Assembly (NCBI GenBank): GCA_035527715.1
Contig: DATKZY010000048.1
Location: 1-25,259 of the forward strand
Length of the DNA: 25,259 nucleotides
Source of the DNA: DSUN01 sp035527715
GTDB lineage: Bacteria; Planctomycetota; PUPC01; DSUN01
Direction: 5' to 3'
Below are positions 15,610-24,035 of the stretch, piece by piece; position 1 is the first letter of the stretch; every line of letters begins with the position of its first letter. Made by a program: the position numbers and the translations under genes. The notes below the pieces were generated by a model that saw only the letters and a list, made by a program, of their open reading frames with translations, made no database searches and had not been told where the DNA came from.

Positions 15610-16062
15610 TCAATCCCATAGATGCCGTTCGTCGAATCCCACCTGGTACCTCCGCAGGAACGCGCGTAGCTCTTCCTGGAACGACACCTTGCGGTGGTGG
15701 TCCTTCTGGCCCGCGATGTACTGCTTGACGCCCGCCACGCCCGATTGGCCGATCGAGAATGCCCCATACCCCGCCTGCCACGCGAAGTCGGCGAACGCCT
15801 CGCCCTTCGTCTTGATCCACTTCGACGAGCGCTTCTTCACCTCCTCGTCGAGCTTGCTCAGCGTCACCGTGCGCGAGAGCGAGAAGAGCATGTGCACGTG
15901 GTCCTCCGTGCCGCCCACGTCGAGGGCCGGGCAACCCATCTCGCGGCACACGGCGGCCAGATAGGCGTGGAGCTCGTGCTCGACCTCGGGGCGGATGAGC
16001 GGACACCGATTCTTCGTGCTGAAGATGAGGTGGATGAGCACGTTTGCCAGGGATTGCGCCAT
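15610..16062 (-). CDS. tnpA: IS200/IS605-family Y1 (HUH) transposase TnpA
   Basis: The 150-aa product is a complete small HUH-type single-strand transposase. The HUH motif is EDHVHML (His55, His57) and the catalytic tyrosine is probably Tyr115 in VKQYIAGQ. Other family segments are LIFSTKNR near the start, KKRSSKWIKTKG (76-87), WQAGYGAFSIGQS (95-107), and HHRKVSFQEELRAFLRRYQ near the end with the tail DERHLWD. These enzymes cut and join single-stranded DNA at hairpins using 5'-phosphotyrosine intermediates. GGAGGAGGG just upstream of ATG 16062 is a strong ribosome site. No tnpB partner is present. The frame is intact with all key residues, so it may be active. The surrounding hairpins are plausible substrates, as for REP-associated transposases. 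Confidence 0.9.
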   Translation of the reverse strand: MAQSLANVLIHLIFSTKNRCPLIRPEVEHELHAYLAAVCREMGCPALDVGGTEDHVHMLFSLSRTVTLSKLDEEVKKRSSKWIKTKGEAFADFAWQAGYGAFSIGQSGVAGVKQYIAGQKDHHRKVSFQEELRAFLRRYQVGFDERHLWD

Positions 16063-16082
16063 TTCCCTCCTCCGCCTACTTC

Positions 16083-16164
16083 GCCCTTACAGGGCTTCAT
16101 GGGTTTGGGGCCGTCGCCTTCCCAGGGCGTTGCCCTGGGCTATCCCATTCCGCCCCTGCGGGGC
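16083..16164 (-). repeat. REP-like module, copy B (inverted)
   Basis: GCCCTTACAGGGC (16083-16095) and CCCAGGGCGTTGCCCTGGG (16121-16139) are exact reverse complements of the copy A stems, with a 25-nt spacer. A further stem GCCCC/GGGGC (16152-16156, 16160-16164) follows in place of the GCTCC stem. It lies directly upstream of the transposase start. Confidence 0.75.
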
Positions 16165-16234
16165 TTCGGAAACCCCGGCCACGAGCGGGTTCGCGGTAAC
16201 CATGGGACGTCGCCTCTCTGCACACGGTTCTTCA

Positions 16235-16383
16235 GCTCCGAAGGAGCGTTACGGTAGAGCGCAGAGTACTTTGAAGCCGATCCTCTGCGGGGCTTCCGCC
16301 TTTCTGGAGCTCCGAAGGAGCGTCACGGTAGAGCGCGGAGTACCTGTGAAGCCGATCCTCTCCGGGGCTTCTGCCCTTCTGAA
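16235..16383 (+). repeat. Tandem 74/75-bp repeat, two units
   Basis: Unit 1 (16235-16308) and unit 2 (16309-16383) both begin with GCTCCGAAGGAGCG, contain ACGGTAGAGCGC and GAAGCCGATCCTCT, and end with a CTTCT- or TTTCT-type stretch. They differ at about ten positions. A third GCTCCGAAGGAGCG at 16384 starts copy C of the module. Adjacent, not spaced, repeats exclude a CRISPR array. Confidence 0.8.
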
Positions 16384-16470
16384 GCTCCGAAGGAGCGAAA
16401 TGGTAAAGCCCAGGGCAACGCCCTGGGAAATGATGGCAACACCCCAAACCAAGCCCTGTAAGGGCGGAAT
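16384..16470 (+). repeat. REP-like module, copy C
   Basis: The order is as in copy A: GCTCCGAAGGAGC (16384-16396), CCCAGGGCAACGCCCTGGG (16409-16427) and GCCCTGTAAGGGC (16453-16465), then GGAATAG. It ends about 10 bp before the stop codon of the GH42-like gene and may serve as its 3' hairpin region. Confidence 0.75.
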
Positions 16471-16479
16471 AGGAGTTGC

Positions 16480-18642
16480 CTACTGGGGTGGTCCACCCGC
16501 AAAGCTAAAGAACGCGGCCTCGACGGGGTTGAAGTCGAGGGTGAAGGTGGCGCCCTCGCCCAGTTTCTTGCCCGTGCGCTCGTCAATCGCGTCCTTGACG
16601 GGGGCGGGGAGGGTGACGGTGATGGGGTGCTTCCTGGCGGTGAGGCCCTCGACGCCGCCGCCCCCGACGTCGCTGCTGGTGACCGCGGCGTTCTGGAGGA
16701 CGAGGACGTAGGTGCGGCCCCCCTTGCTCCAGTAGGTGGCCTCGCAGTTGCGGGGGCGCTTGCCGTCGGGGCCGGCTACCGCGACCCAGGGCTTGACGCC
16801 GGCACGGAGGACGTGCTTGATGAAGACCTGTCGCTGCTCGTCCGTCGCCGTGCCCTCCTCGCGGTACTGGAGGTAGCGCTGGGGCGAGAGATTGAGGTAA
16901 ACGACCCTGCCGTTGCCTCGCTTGCGCGACATCTGGAGGTCGAGCTTCTTCTCGGCCAGGGCGTAGCCGCTCTCGAGCTGGCACGCGACGGTGGCGAAGA
17001 GTTCGCGGTATTTCTTGTAGGAGAAGGCGGCGTCCTGGTCGGTCTCGACCCAGAGCTTGCCGCCGAAGAAGTCGGCCTTGGTCTCGGTGCCGTCGTGCTT
17101 GACGCCGAGGAGATCGTCCAATGCGCCCTTGGTGCGGCCCTTGCCGCGCTGGTCGAAGAGGCCGCAGGCGAAGTCGGCGATCAGCGTGCCGCCCGCCTCG
17201 ACGAACTCGCGGAACCGCACCGCCTCGATGTCGCTCAACGCGTAGCAGGCGGGCAGGACGACGACCTTGTATTCCTTCGGCACGCCGTTGACGATGACTT
17301 CGTCGTAGGGGATGAAGTTGTATTGGATGCCGCTGTCGGTGAGCAGGAATTCCCAGGCCTTGCGGACGAGGTGGGACGTGCCGAGGCGGTTGTCGCCGTT
17401 GCGGTTCACCCACGTCTTGCCGTGCGGCTCGCTATCGAGGCACCACGAGACCTGGATGCTGGGGTGCGAGTAGTACAGGGCCACGCCGTCGTGGATCCAG
17501 CGGGCGCCGACCATTTTCTTGCCCTGGATGCCGCCGACCTCTTTGTTCGTGGCCTTGTACTCTTCGAGCCAGGGGCGGGGCTTCTTGTCCTTGTCGAACC
17601 AGCCCTCGACCCAGCCGATCATGCCGCGGTTGCCGTGGGCGAGGTAGTACCAGGTCTGCCAGATGTCGTTGGCCGTGCCGCGCTGGTCGTTGTGGAAGTG
17701 GGTGGTGACGATGGGCATGGCGTTCTGGGGGTTGAACGAGCGGATGATGGCGGTCGAGGAGCCGATGTTGTAGGATTCGAGGAACTGGAGCTTCTTCATC
17801 AGCTTGGCGTAGTCGTAGCCGCCGAAGAGGTTGGGGCTCTGGCCGCCGACGAAGCCGCACGGGGTGTCGGGGTCGGCCGCGTTGGCCGCCTCGACCAGCT
17901 TGCCCAGGAACACGGCCCAGTAGCTGTCGTTGTAGGTCATGCGGTCGAGGAAGGGCGAGAAGTCGAGCTTGCCCAGCGGCCTGCCAAGCTGGGCGCGGGT
18001 GAACTCGGGCGTGACGAACTGGGCCTTCACCGTCGGGTCGCCCGTGTAGTTGACCAGCCACTTCTCGTAATCGGCGTCGTTGTCGTGGATGCGCCAGGGA
18101 ATGGGCTTCACGAACGAGCACCAGGAGATTTCGTCGTCGAGCGCGTAGGCCGCGCGCATCGGGCTCTTCTTCAGGCCGTTGACGCGCTCGGTGACGATGC
18201 CCTTGAGCTTCTCGAGCATCGCGTCGTCGAGGGGCCGCGGGCCGTTGGCGCCGAAGCGAATCGCCTTGCCGTCCATCTGGATCGGCTTCCAGTTCGCCCG
18301 GTTCAGGTAGAGGTAGCCCTTGGCGGCCGTGTGGTCGTTGTAGAAGAGCAGGTGCCACTTCTCGAGCCAGGGCAGCACGCTCGTGTCGCCGTGGTCGGCG
18401 AAGCCGCCGTTGAAGCCGTAGTCCTTGGAGAACTGGCCGCCCTCGTCGCCCGTGCCGATGTGCCACTGATAGCGCCAGGGCATGTAGATCCACGTGTCCC
18501 ACCGGCCGATGAGCATCTTCGGGTCGTGGCGGACCGGCTTGAACTCGGGCGCCGACTTGACGTAGGCGAGATAGGGGTCTTCCGCCGCGAGAACGCTCGC
18601 GCCGAACGCCAAAGCCGCTGCCATCACCCAGCGACGTCCCAT
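16480..18642 (-). CDS. Exported GH42-like (beta-galactosidase-like) protein
   Basis: The 720-aa product starts at ATG 18642, supported by AGGAGA (18649-18654, opposite strand) 6 nt upstream and a signal peptide (MGRRWVMAAALAFGASVLAA). The N-terminal two-thirds resemble a TIM barrel: YALDDEISWCSF (about residues 168-179) could hold the acid/base Glu, and MIGWVEGWF the nucleophile Glu, as in GH42-related enzymes. The next domain, KVVVLPACYALSDIEAVRFR followed by EFVEAGGTLIADFACG, is the glutamine-amidotransferase-like fold of GH42 trimerisation domains. The last part is a small beta domain. The assignment of catalytic residues is tentative and the family may be an unnumbered relative. It is the last gene of the minus-strand operon, 99 bp after the double hydrolase, and may have its own weak promoter. 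It is probably a secreted glycosidase acting with its neighbours. Confidence 0.75.
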   Translation of the reverse strand: MGRRWVMAAALAFGASVLAAEDPYLAYVKSAPEFKPVRHDPKMLIGRWDTWIYMPWRYQWHIGTGDEGGQFSKDYGFNGGFADHGDTSVLPWLEKWHLLFYNDHTAAKGYLYLNRANWKPIQMDGKAIRFGANGPRPLDDAMLEKLKGIVTERVNGLKKSPMRAAYALDDEISWCSFVKPIPWRIHDNDADYEKWLVNYTGDPTVKAQFVTPEFTRAQLGRPLGKLDFSPFLDRMTYNDSYWAVFLGKLVEAANAADPDTPCGFVGGQSPNLFGGYDYAKLMKKLQFLESYNIGSSTAIIRSFNPQNAMPIVTTHFHNDQRGTANDIWQTWYYLAHGNRGMIGWVEGWFDKDKKPRPWLEEYKATNKEVGGIQGKKMVGARWIHDGVALYYSHPSIQVSWCLDSEPHGKTWVNRNGDNRLGTSHLVRKAWEFLLTDSGIQYNFIPYDEVIVNGVPKEYKVVVLPACYALSDIEAVRFREFVEAGGTLIADFACGLFDQRGKGRTKGALDDLLGVKHDGTETKADFFGGKLWVETDQDAAFSYKKYRELFATVACQLESGYALAEKKLDLQMSRKRGNGRVVYLNLSPQRYLQYREEGTATDEQRQVFIKHVLRAGVKPWVAVAGPDGKRPRNCEATYWSKGGRTYVLVLQNAAVTSSDVGGGGVEGLTARKHPITVTLPAPVKDAIDERTGKKLGEGATFTLDFNPVEAAFFSFAGGPPQ

Positions 18643-18692
18643 GGCCGATCTCCTGAAAGGTGCCGGCGGTTCGTGGCAACGCACGAGCCACC

Positions 18693-18721
18693 ATCATGCA
18701 GAAGGAGGAAGCGGGAATCAA
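18693..18721 (-). promoter_or_regulatory. Weak internal promoter candidate before the GH42-like gene
   Basis: On the minus strand TTGATT (18721-18716), a 17-bp spacer and CATGAT (18698-18693) occur in the 99-bp gap. This is the only gap in the operon long enough for a promoter. The match is modest. Confidence 0.25.
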
Positions 18722-18741
18722 GCTCGGGAACGCCGAACAGC

Positions 18742-20991
18742 TCAACGCGCGAGCGCCGCGGCCAGCCAGGCGCTGCCGTCGGGGGTGATCTCGGGAGCCA
18801 GGACGAGCCTGTCCTCGCACTTCGCATAGGCTTGGCGGGTGGGCTCGTGCCAGCGGCGCAGCTCGGGCTCGGATACCTCGCAGTTCCGGCCATCCACCAG
18901 GCCCTCGAACCGCAAGGGGATGGGCGCGAGGGATGCCGCCACGTCGCTCAGGTCGCCCGCGGTGAGCGCGCCAGGGACAATGATGTCGTGTGGCACGTAG
19001 ACGAAGGGCGAGCAGAGCATGGCCTCGACGCTCGCCAGCCCCCGGCGCACGAGCACGGCCTTGACATCCTCCTCGAACAACGCGGCGAGAAGGGCGAGCA
19101 GCCCGCCGAGAGGCTCGGACTCGCGGGGGCAGTCGTTGCTCTCCAGCGGCATATCGCGGAAGGGCGGGACGTTGACCGGCGCGAACGAATCGCCCCAGAG
19201 GGCGAGACGCGTGGCGTCGAGCTCGGGGCGGGTGCCCAGGTAGCGGAGGACGGCTCGCAGATCGCGCAGGCGCAGGCCCGTGAGCGTCTCCCCGAGCATC
19301 ATGTACGTGGACGAGGGGTCAACGGTCTTGCGGTGGCGGCCCGGCTCGCCGTTGAGGTCCGTCTCGCCCGTCGAGCGCACGTCGGGCAGGCACACGGCGA
19401 CGCCGCGGCCGAGCAGCGCGGCCAACTCGTCGGCGCGGTGCTGGAGGAAGCCCTGCTTGCCGTGCTTGGCGACGGCGACGACGATGGGGAGCCGCTCGCG
19501 CTTCCCGGGCGGAAGGAGGAGCAGCGCAGGGACGACGATGCCCTCCTCAACGGTGAGCAGGAGGCGCTCGGCGAGGTTGTCGTTCCCGCGGGCCTCGGCC
19601 TTTGGGGCGCCTTTCGGCTCGACGTCGCCGAGGAGGCGTGCCCAATCGCTGCGCAGCTTCTTGCGCCTCTCGGCGGCCGCGAGTTGGGCCAGGGCGGCGC
19701 GGGCCTTGCCCGCCCGCTCGAGGCTCAGGGCTTTGGCGAGATAGTGGACGAGTTTCGGCTGGCGCTTCGCGGCCACGGCGTCGGTCATGCACCGGAGCTC
19801 GTCGGCGGGCCGTCGTTCCTGCGGCTCCTCCTTCGGCGCGGGGATGCCGAACCAGCGCTCGAGGTGCGGGTAGATGCCCTTGCGGTGGGGCGCGCCGACG
19901 TTGTTGCAGTGGCTGGCGTCGGGCGGGCGAATGGTCACGCGGCCCCAGCCGTGGCTGGCGGCAAGCTTGTCCGCCGCGCCGCAGAAGCCCCAGATGCGCT
20001 CGAAGCGCTTCCACACGGGGTCGCGATCGGCGTCCCAGGCAAACTCGTGGGCGTAGATGAGCGGCCTCGGGGCGGCGGAGCCGACGGTGACGTAGGGGAA
20101 GAACCCGTCGCGGGCGCTCAGGCGCAGGTTGCGGGTGGACTCGAAGCTGCCGCTGCCTGCGAAGTTGAAAGCTTCCTCGGCGTTCTCGGGCAGGGGGTAG
20201 CGGGTCTCGGGCTGCGGCCCGCCGAAGTTGAAGGGGATGGAGCAGGTGACGCGCGGGTCGAGCGCGGCGACGACCGCGGCCGGGTCGCCGCCGCCGGCGA
20301 CGGCGCCGATGACGATGATCCTCTCGCGGTCAATGCCCGGGCGGCCCAGGAGCAGGTCCAGCCCCCGCATCAGGTCCCAGGCCATCCAGCCCATGAGGCT
20401 TTCGCCGACGAGGTGGAGCTGCATGCCGAGGGCCATGCGGTGGCGGTAGTCCTCGCGGCCCGCGAAGGGCTGCTGGCGGCGCTCGCCGTGGCTGATCTGG
20501 TCGGGCACGAGCACCAGGCAGCCCAGGCGCGACCAGAGGACGCCCATGTCCTGAAGCTCGCTCTGCTCCTTGGGGTTGTGGTGGCTGTGGACGAGGAGGA
20601 AGCCGGGCATCTTCGGGCGCAGCGGCTGCGGCACGTAGAGGTTGGCCGTGGCGATGAGGCCGGGGCGGGTCTCGAAGACGAGGCACTCGATGCGATAGCC
20701 GTCGCCGTCGAGCGTCTTCGTCGCCTCGGCGTCGAGCGACGTCGGCACGGGCGGGAACGTGCCGAGCGAGTCGCGGAGGGCTTTGAGGCGGGCGTCGCGG
20801 AAGCGCTCCCAGTCGGCTCGTGACTGCACCTTCGCCCATTCCGCGGCATCGCGGCGATTGGCGGCGCGGAGGCGGGCGCGGCAATCGTCGGCGAGCATGC
20901 TCGCCGAGCCCGCGCGCTCCTCGGGGGTGAGGACATCCGCCTTGACCGCGCGCAGGCCCTCGGCAAGGCCCTTCACAGTGTCGTCCGCCAT
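18742..20991 (-). CDS. Double alpha/beta-hydrolase (acetyl xylan esterase-like) with one altered nucleophile site
   Basis: The 749-aa product starts at ATG 20991, with AGGAG (21000-21004, opposite strand) 8 nt upstream. It has no signal peptide, unlike its neighbours. Residues about 80-400 resemble the acetyl xylan esterase/Abhydrolase_7 group (GFLLVHSHHNPKEQ, VLVPDQISHGER, AALDPRVTCSIPFNFGG). However, the nucleophile elbow reads GAVAGGG (229-235), with Val231 where Ser is expected. Residues about 460-749 form a second hydrolase domain whose elbow GDSFA (600-604) keeps Ser602; it also has VCLPDVRSTGETD, an oxyanion-like region near KHGKQG, and a LRFEGLVDGRNCEV end. So the second half may be the active one. 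The start codon lies 5 bp after the preceding gene's stop. It probably removes acyl groups from a glycan; the substrate is unknown. Confidence 0.75.
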   Translation of the reverse strand: MADDTVKGLAEGLRAVKADVLTPEERAGSASMLADDCRARLRAANRRDAAEWAKVQSRADWERFRDARLKALRDSLGTFPPVPTSLDAEATKTLDGDGYRIECLVFETRPGLIATANLYVPQPLRPKMPGFLLVHSHHNPKEQSELQDMGVLWSRLGCLVLVPDQISHGERRQQPFAGREDYRHRMALGMQLHLVGESLMGWMAWDLMRGLDLLLGRPGIDRERIIVIGAVAGGGDPAAVVAALDPRVTCSIPFNFGGPQPETRYPLPENAEEAFNFAGSGSFESTRNLRLSARDGFFPYVTVGSAAPRPLIYAHEFAWDADRDPVWKRFERIWGFCGAADKLAASHGWGRVTIRPPDASHCNNVGAPHRKGIYPHLERWFGIPAPKEEPQERRPADELRCMTDAVAAKRQPKLVHYLAKALSLERAGKARAALAQLAAAERRKKLRSDWARLLGDVEPKGAPKAEARGNDNLAERLLLTVEEGIVVPALLLLPPGKRERLPIVVAVAKHGKQGFLQHRADELAALLGRGVAVCLPDVRSTGETDLNGEPGRHRKTVDPSSTYMMLGETLTGLRLRDLRAVLRYLGTRPELDATRLALWGDSFAPVNVPPFRDMPLESNDCPRESEPLGGLLALLAALFEEDVKAVLVRRGLASVEAMLCSPFVYVPHDIIVPGALTAGDLSDVAASLAPIPLRFEGLVDGRNCEVSEPELRRWHEPTRQAYAKCEDRLVLAPEITPDGSAWLAAALAR

Positions 20992-20996
20992 TCGCG

Positions 20997-23900
20997 TCAC
21001 TCCTTTCGGCCGAAGCAGAGCAGCCGGCCGTCGTGGGTCGTGAGGTAGAGCCTGCCCTCGGCGGCGGCGAGGCCGTCGGCGGCCGGCCGGGCGTCGAGGG
21101 CGTGCTCTCGAAGCAGCTTGCCATCCTTTGCCGACAGCGCCCAGAGCTTGCCGCCGGGCTGGCGGCGAAGCCGGTCGGTCGGCCCCGCGGCGAAGAGCAC
21201 GTCGCCCGCCAACGCGAGGGCCTCGACCTGGGATGGCCCGGGCACATCGACCTTCCAGGCCTCCTTGCCGCCCTCCCAGGCGACGAGCTCGCCGCCGAAC
21301 TCGGTGGCCGGGTCGTTGACTTTGGACCAGTGGACGTATCGGAAGCGGAAGCCGAAGATGCGCTTGCCGTCGGGCGCGGCGACGAGCAGATGCCCCTGGT
21401 GCGGGCCGTAGCCCTGCTTGATGCGCATCCAGTGCGAGGCCGTGTCGTTCACCGACAGCACGTGCCACGTGCGGTCGAGCACGCGGTTCGGCCCGCCCCA
21501 CAGGGTCTTGAGCTTCCCCGCGTAGTCCCAGTTGAAGCCCGAGGAGAGGCCGTCCTTGAGGGGCTGGCCGGTCTGGGCGTTGATTCGCAGCCCGGCCGAG
21601 GCGCCGCCGGCCATGCGGAGGGCGTCGCCGTCGCTCACCAGCAGGTCGCTCACGGCGCCGGGGAGCGGCTTGGCCCAGACGACCTCACCCGTCTGCGGGC
21701 GGAGGGCATAGCCCGTGAGGCCACCATCGGTGGCCGACGAGCGCCCCGCCACGAAGCAGGCCGCGTCGTTCTCGACGAGCACGCCGCCGACGACCGGCCA
21801 GAGCGACTCGAGCTGGCCGAAGGCCACGATCCGCCGCTCGTGGGGCGCGGCGCGGAAACGCCAGGCCAACTGCCCATCCATCGCTCGGAGGCAGTAGACC
21901 CAGCCGTCGGTGCACCCGAGCAGGCAGAGGCCCTCGTGAAGCGTCGGCGGCACGTCCACGCGGCCGCCTGCCGTGTAGCTCCAGCGCGGCTGCCCGCTCG
22001 CCGCGTCGAGGGCCACGACGCGGTGGGAGTCGGTCAGCCCGACGAAGGCCATGCCGCCGGCCACGACGGGCGCGGTCGCGCGGTCGCCGCCGAGGGGATT
22101 GGCGAGCCAGTCGTCGGCGAGCGGGGAGGGAGGCATGTGCTGGTCGTCCACCCGTACTTCCCACAGCTTGCCCAATTCAGCGGGAACCGTGGCGACGGTG
22201 CTCCCTGAACGGCGTGGGTCGTGGCGGAAGGTCGGCCAGTCCTCGGAATTGCGGAGTGCGGAGTGCGGAGTGCGGAGCGTGGAGAAGGCAGGCCCGCGCT
22301 GGAGGCGTTCGGTCGGCGGCGGCGCCGGCGCGCTCGCGGGGGCGAAGGCGATGAAGCCGCGGAGCGACTCTCGCACGCATTTGCAGCCGTGCGGCTGGGT
22401 GTAGAGGAGGCCGTTGGCCACGACGACGCCTGCCCGACAGGGATGACGCCCGCCGCGGAAGCCGTGGGCCTCGCCGTCGTCCCAGTCGAAGAAGTTCAGC
22501 GGCCTCGTGCCCACGAGGTACGTTTCGGTGGCGATGTTGCGCACGCATCCGCCGCAGTAGCCGCCCTTCAGCGTGATCCGCCGCTTCTCCTGGCCCGTCA
22601 ACGGGTCCAGCCCGGCGAGGCCGGCCGCACCCGTCCGATGCCACACGAGCCCCTGGGCGAACCAGACGGCATCGGGCCACGTCGCCCGCGACGAAGCGTA
22701 GTCGAGGCTCCACAGCCGGCGGCCGTCGTCGGCGGCGAAGGCCGCGATGCCGTTCTCGCCCACCTGCCAGTTGCGCTCCCACACGAAGGCCACGATGCCG
22801 CCCTTCGCGAAGAGAAGCTCCTTCTTCTTGCCCTGGATGGCGTCCAGGCCGACTCGCCACCGCTCGGCGCCGCTCGCGAGGTCCAGGCAGACCAGCTCGG
22901 CCTGGCGGGCGGTGGTGACGAAGGCCCGGCCGTCGTCGGCGACGAGTTCGCCGGCGCTCACCGGCTGCTTCCAGCGAAGCTCGCCCGAGGCGGCGGCGAG
23001 GGCGCGGACCCCGCTGGGCTCGGCGAGCACGAGGAGGCCATCGCAGAGCGCCAGCCGCGCATTGGGGCCGACGTCCTGGAGATGCGTTGCCAGGGTCTTG
23101 CCCGTCGCGGGGTCGAGCGCGACGAGGCCGGAGCCGAGGACGGCGTAGAGACGGCCGGCCGTGGCCACGATGGCATTGCCGAGCTCCTGCCCGTCGTGGC
23201 GCATCGGGCGCTCGATGGGCCGGCTCCAAAGCAGCAGGCCGCTGAAGGCGTCGCGCGCGGTGAGGAACCACGTGTTGTTGCGCGTCTGGGGCACGCGGCT
23301 CGAGTTGGACAGCTCGTTGAGCGTGACATTGAAGACCCGGCCGCCGGCCGCCAGGAGGCCACCATTGCTCACCTGGTAGCCCGTGCCCATCGGCCAGGCG
23401 GGTCCCGCGATCCAGCGCAGCCCGCCGAGCGGGCGGAGGGCCGCGTCGCGCGACACGCAGTTGCCGCTGGCGTCGTAGGCCCGATGGGTCCATTCGCCCA
23501 TCGCCGCGGGCCTGGGCTTGCGGAACAGGCGCCACTCGCCGCGTTGCTCGACGCGTCCGAGCTTCGCCATCTCCGGTGCGTCGCCGCGCAGGCACGCTAC
23601 GCCCCCAGGGCGCAGGATGCGAACCACCTCCTCGAGGGAAAGCCCCGCCGCCATCGCCCCTGGCACGTCGTCCACGACGACGAGGGTCGCCAGGTCGTCC
23701 GCATAGGGGAGGCGAGCCAGGCCCGCACAGTCCACGGCTGCCTGGCCGTAGAGGCCCTGGGACTCGATGTAGCGCCGCGCCGCGGCGACGGCGTCGCGCG
23801 AGTGGTTGAGGCCGTGGACGAGCAGGCGGCTGCCGCGCGCGAGGGCCGCGGTGAGCCGCCCGTCGCCGCAGCCCAGGTGCACGCACAGCCCCGCCTCGAC

Positions 23901-24017
23901 GCCCGCGAGGCGCAGGGCGTCCGCGGCGCCGGCGTCCTGGCCCGGCTCCTCTGCCGCTTCGGGCCGCCCCGTGCACACCGCCAGGATGGCTGAGAGGGCG
24001 ATGCAGCATCTGCTCAT
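20997..24017 (-). CDS. Exported fusion: class I methyltransferase fold plus two PQQ-like beta-propellers
   Basis: The 1006-aa product starts at ATG 24017 with a short signal peptide (MSRCCIALSAILAVCTG, about residues 1-22). Residues about 30-170 have the class I SAM-methyltransferase motif I VHLGCGDG (46-53), a following HGLNHSRDAV strand-helix and a late RILRPGGVACLRGD strand, so the fold looks complete. Residues about 175-565 form a first propeller (ATAGRLYAVLGSGLVALDPATG, VCLDLASGAERWRVG). A linker at about 570-590, encoded by a 7-bp tandem repeat, leads to a second propeller (DWPTFRHDPRRSG, VALDAASGQPRWSYTAGG) up to residue 1006. The combination is seen in PVC bacteria under BamB-like names; its function is unknown. 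A SAM-binding fold outside the cytoplasm is odd, so it may bind something else. It sits 18 bp after the GHL10-like gene and 5 bp before the double hydrolase. Confidence 0.8.
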   Translation of the reverse strand: MSRCCIALSAILAVCTGRPEAAEEPGQDAGAADALRLAGVEAGLCVHLGCGDGRLTAALARGSRLLVHGLNHSRDAVAAARRYIESQGLYGQAAVDCAGLARLPYADDLATLVVVDDVPGAMAAGLSLEEVVRILRPGGVACLRGDAPEMAKLGRVEQRGEWRLFRKPRPAAMGEWTHRAYDASGNCVSRDAALRPLGGLRWIAGPAWPMGTGYQVSNGGLLAAGGRVFNVTLNELSNSSRVPQTRNNTWFLTARDAFSGLLLWSRPIERPMRHDGQELGNAIVATAGRLYAVLGSGLVALDPATGKTLATHLQDVGPNARLALCDGLLVLAEPSGVRALAAASGELRWKQPVSAGELVADDGRAFVTTARQAELVCLDLASGAERWRVGLDAIQGKKKELLFAKGGIVAFVWERNWQVGENGIAAFAADDGRRLWSLDYASSRATWPDAVWFAQGLVWHRTGAAGLAGLDPLTGQEKRRITLKGGYCGGCVRNIATETYLVGTRPLNFFDWDDGEAHGFRGGRHPCRAGVVVANGLLYTQPHGCKCVRESLRGFIAFAPASAPAPPPTERLQRGPAFSTLRTPHSALRNSEDWPTFRHDPRRSGSTVATVPAELGKLWEVRVDDQHMPPSPLADDWLANPLGGDRATAPVVAGGMAFVGLTDSHRVVALDAASGQPRWSYTAGGRVDVPPTLHEGLCLLGCTDGWVYCLRAMDGQLAWRFRAAPHERRIVAFGQLESLWPVVGGVLVENDAACFVAGRSSATDGGLTGYALRPQTGEVVWAKPLPGAVSDLLVSDGDALRMAGGASAGLRINAQTGQPLKDGLSSGFNWDYAGKLKTLWGGPNRVLDRTWHVLSVNDTASHWMRIKQGYGPHQGHLLVAAPDGKRIFGFRFRYVHWSKVNDPATEFGGELVAWEGGKEAWKVDVPGPSQVEALALAGDVLFAAGPTDRLRRQPGGKLWALSAKDGKLLREHALDARPAADGLAAAEGRLYLTTHDGRLLCFGRKE
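22251..22284. repeat. 7-bp minisatellite in the propeller-fusion gene
   Basis: GCGGAGT is repeated at 22251, 22258 and 22265, with a variant GCGGAGC at 22272 and a decaying GTGGAG at 22279. On the coding strand it yields the repetitive linker STLRTPHSALRNS between the two propellers. A 7-bp period means any single-unit gain or loss changes the reading frame. Confidence 0.85.
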
Positions 24018-24035
24018 GGGCTTCGTCCTGCCGCT

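Larger units (their letters stand above)
15519..16140 (-). mobile_element. IS200-type transposase unit flanked by inverted two-hairpin modules
   Basis: One transposase gene lies between a left module (hairpins 15544-15562 and 15586-15598) and an inverted right module (16083-16095 and 16121-16139). The hairpin sequences match exactly as reverse complements, and the spacers differ. Classical IS200/IS605 elements carry subterminal hairpins but no long inverted repeats, so the inverted modules may be REP-like units around a REP-associated transposase. The exact ends cannot be fixed. Confidence 0.55.

Noticed and set aside
16235..16470. CRISPR array
   Set aside because: Units are adjacent with no unique spacers, and no cas gene is present.
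16627..20823. 1398-codon plus-strand open frame across two minus-strand genes
   Set aside because: It spans two unrelated genes and the gap between them, has no recognisable motif, and reflects third-position GC bias.
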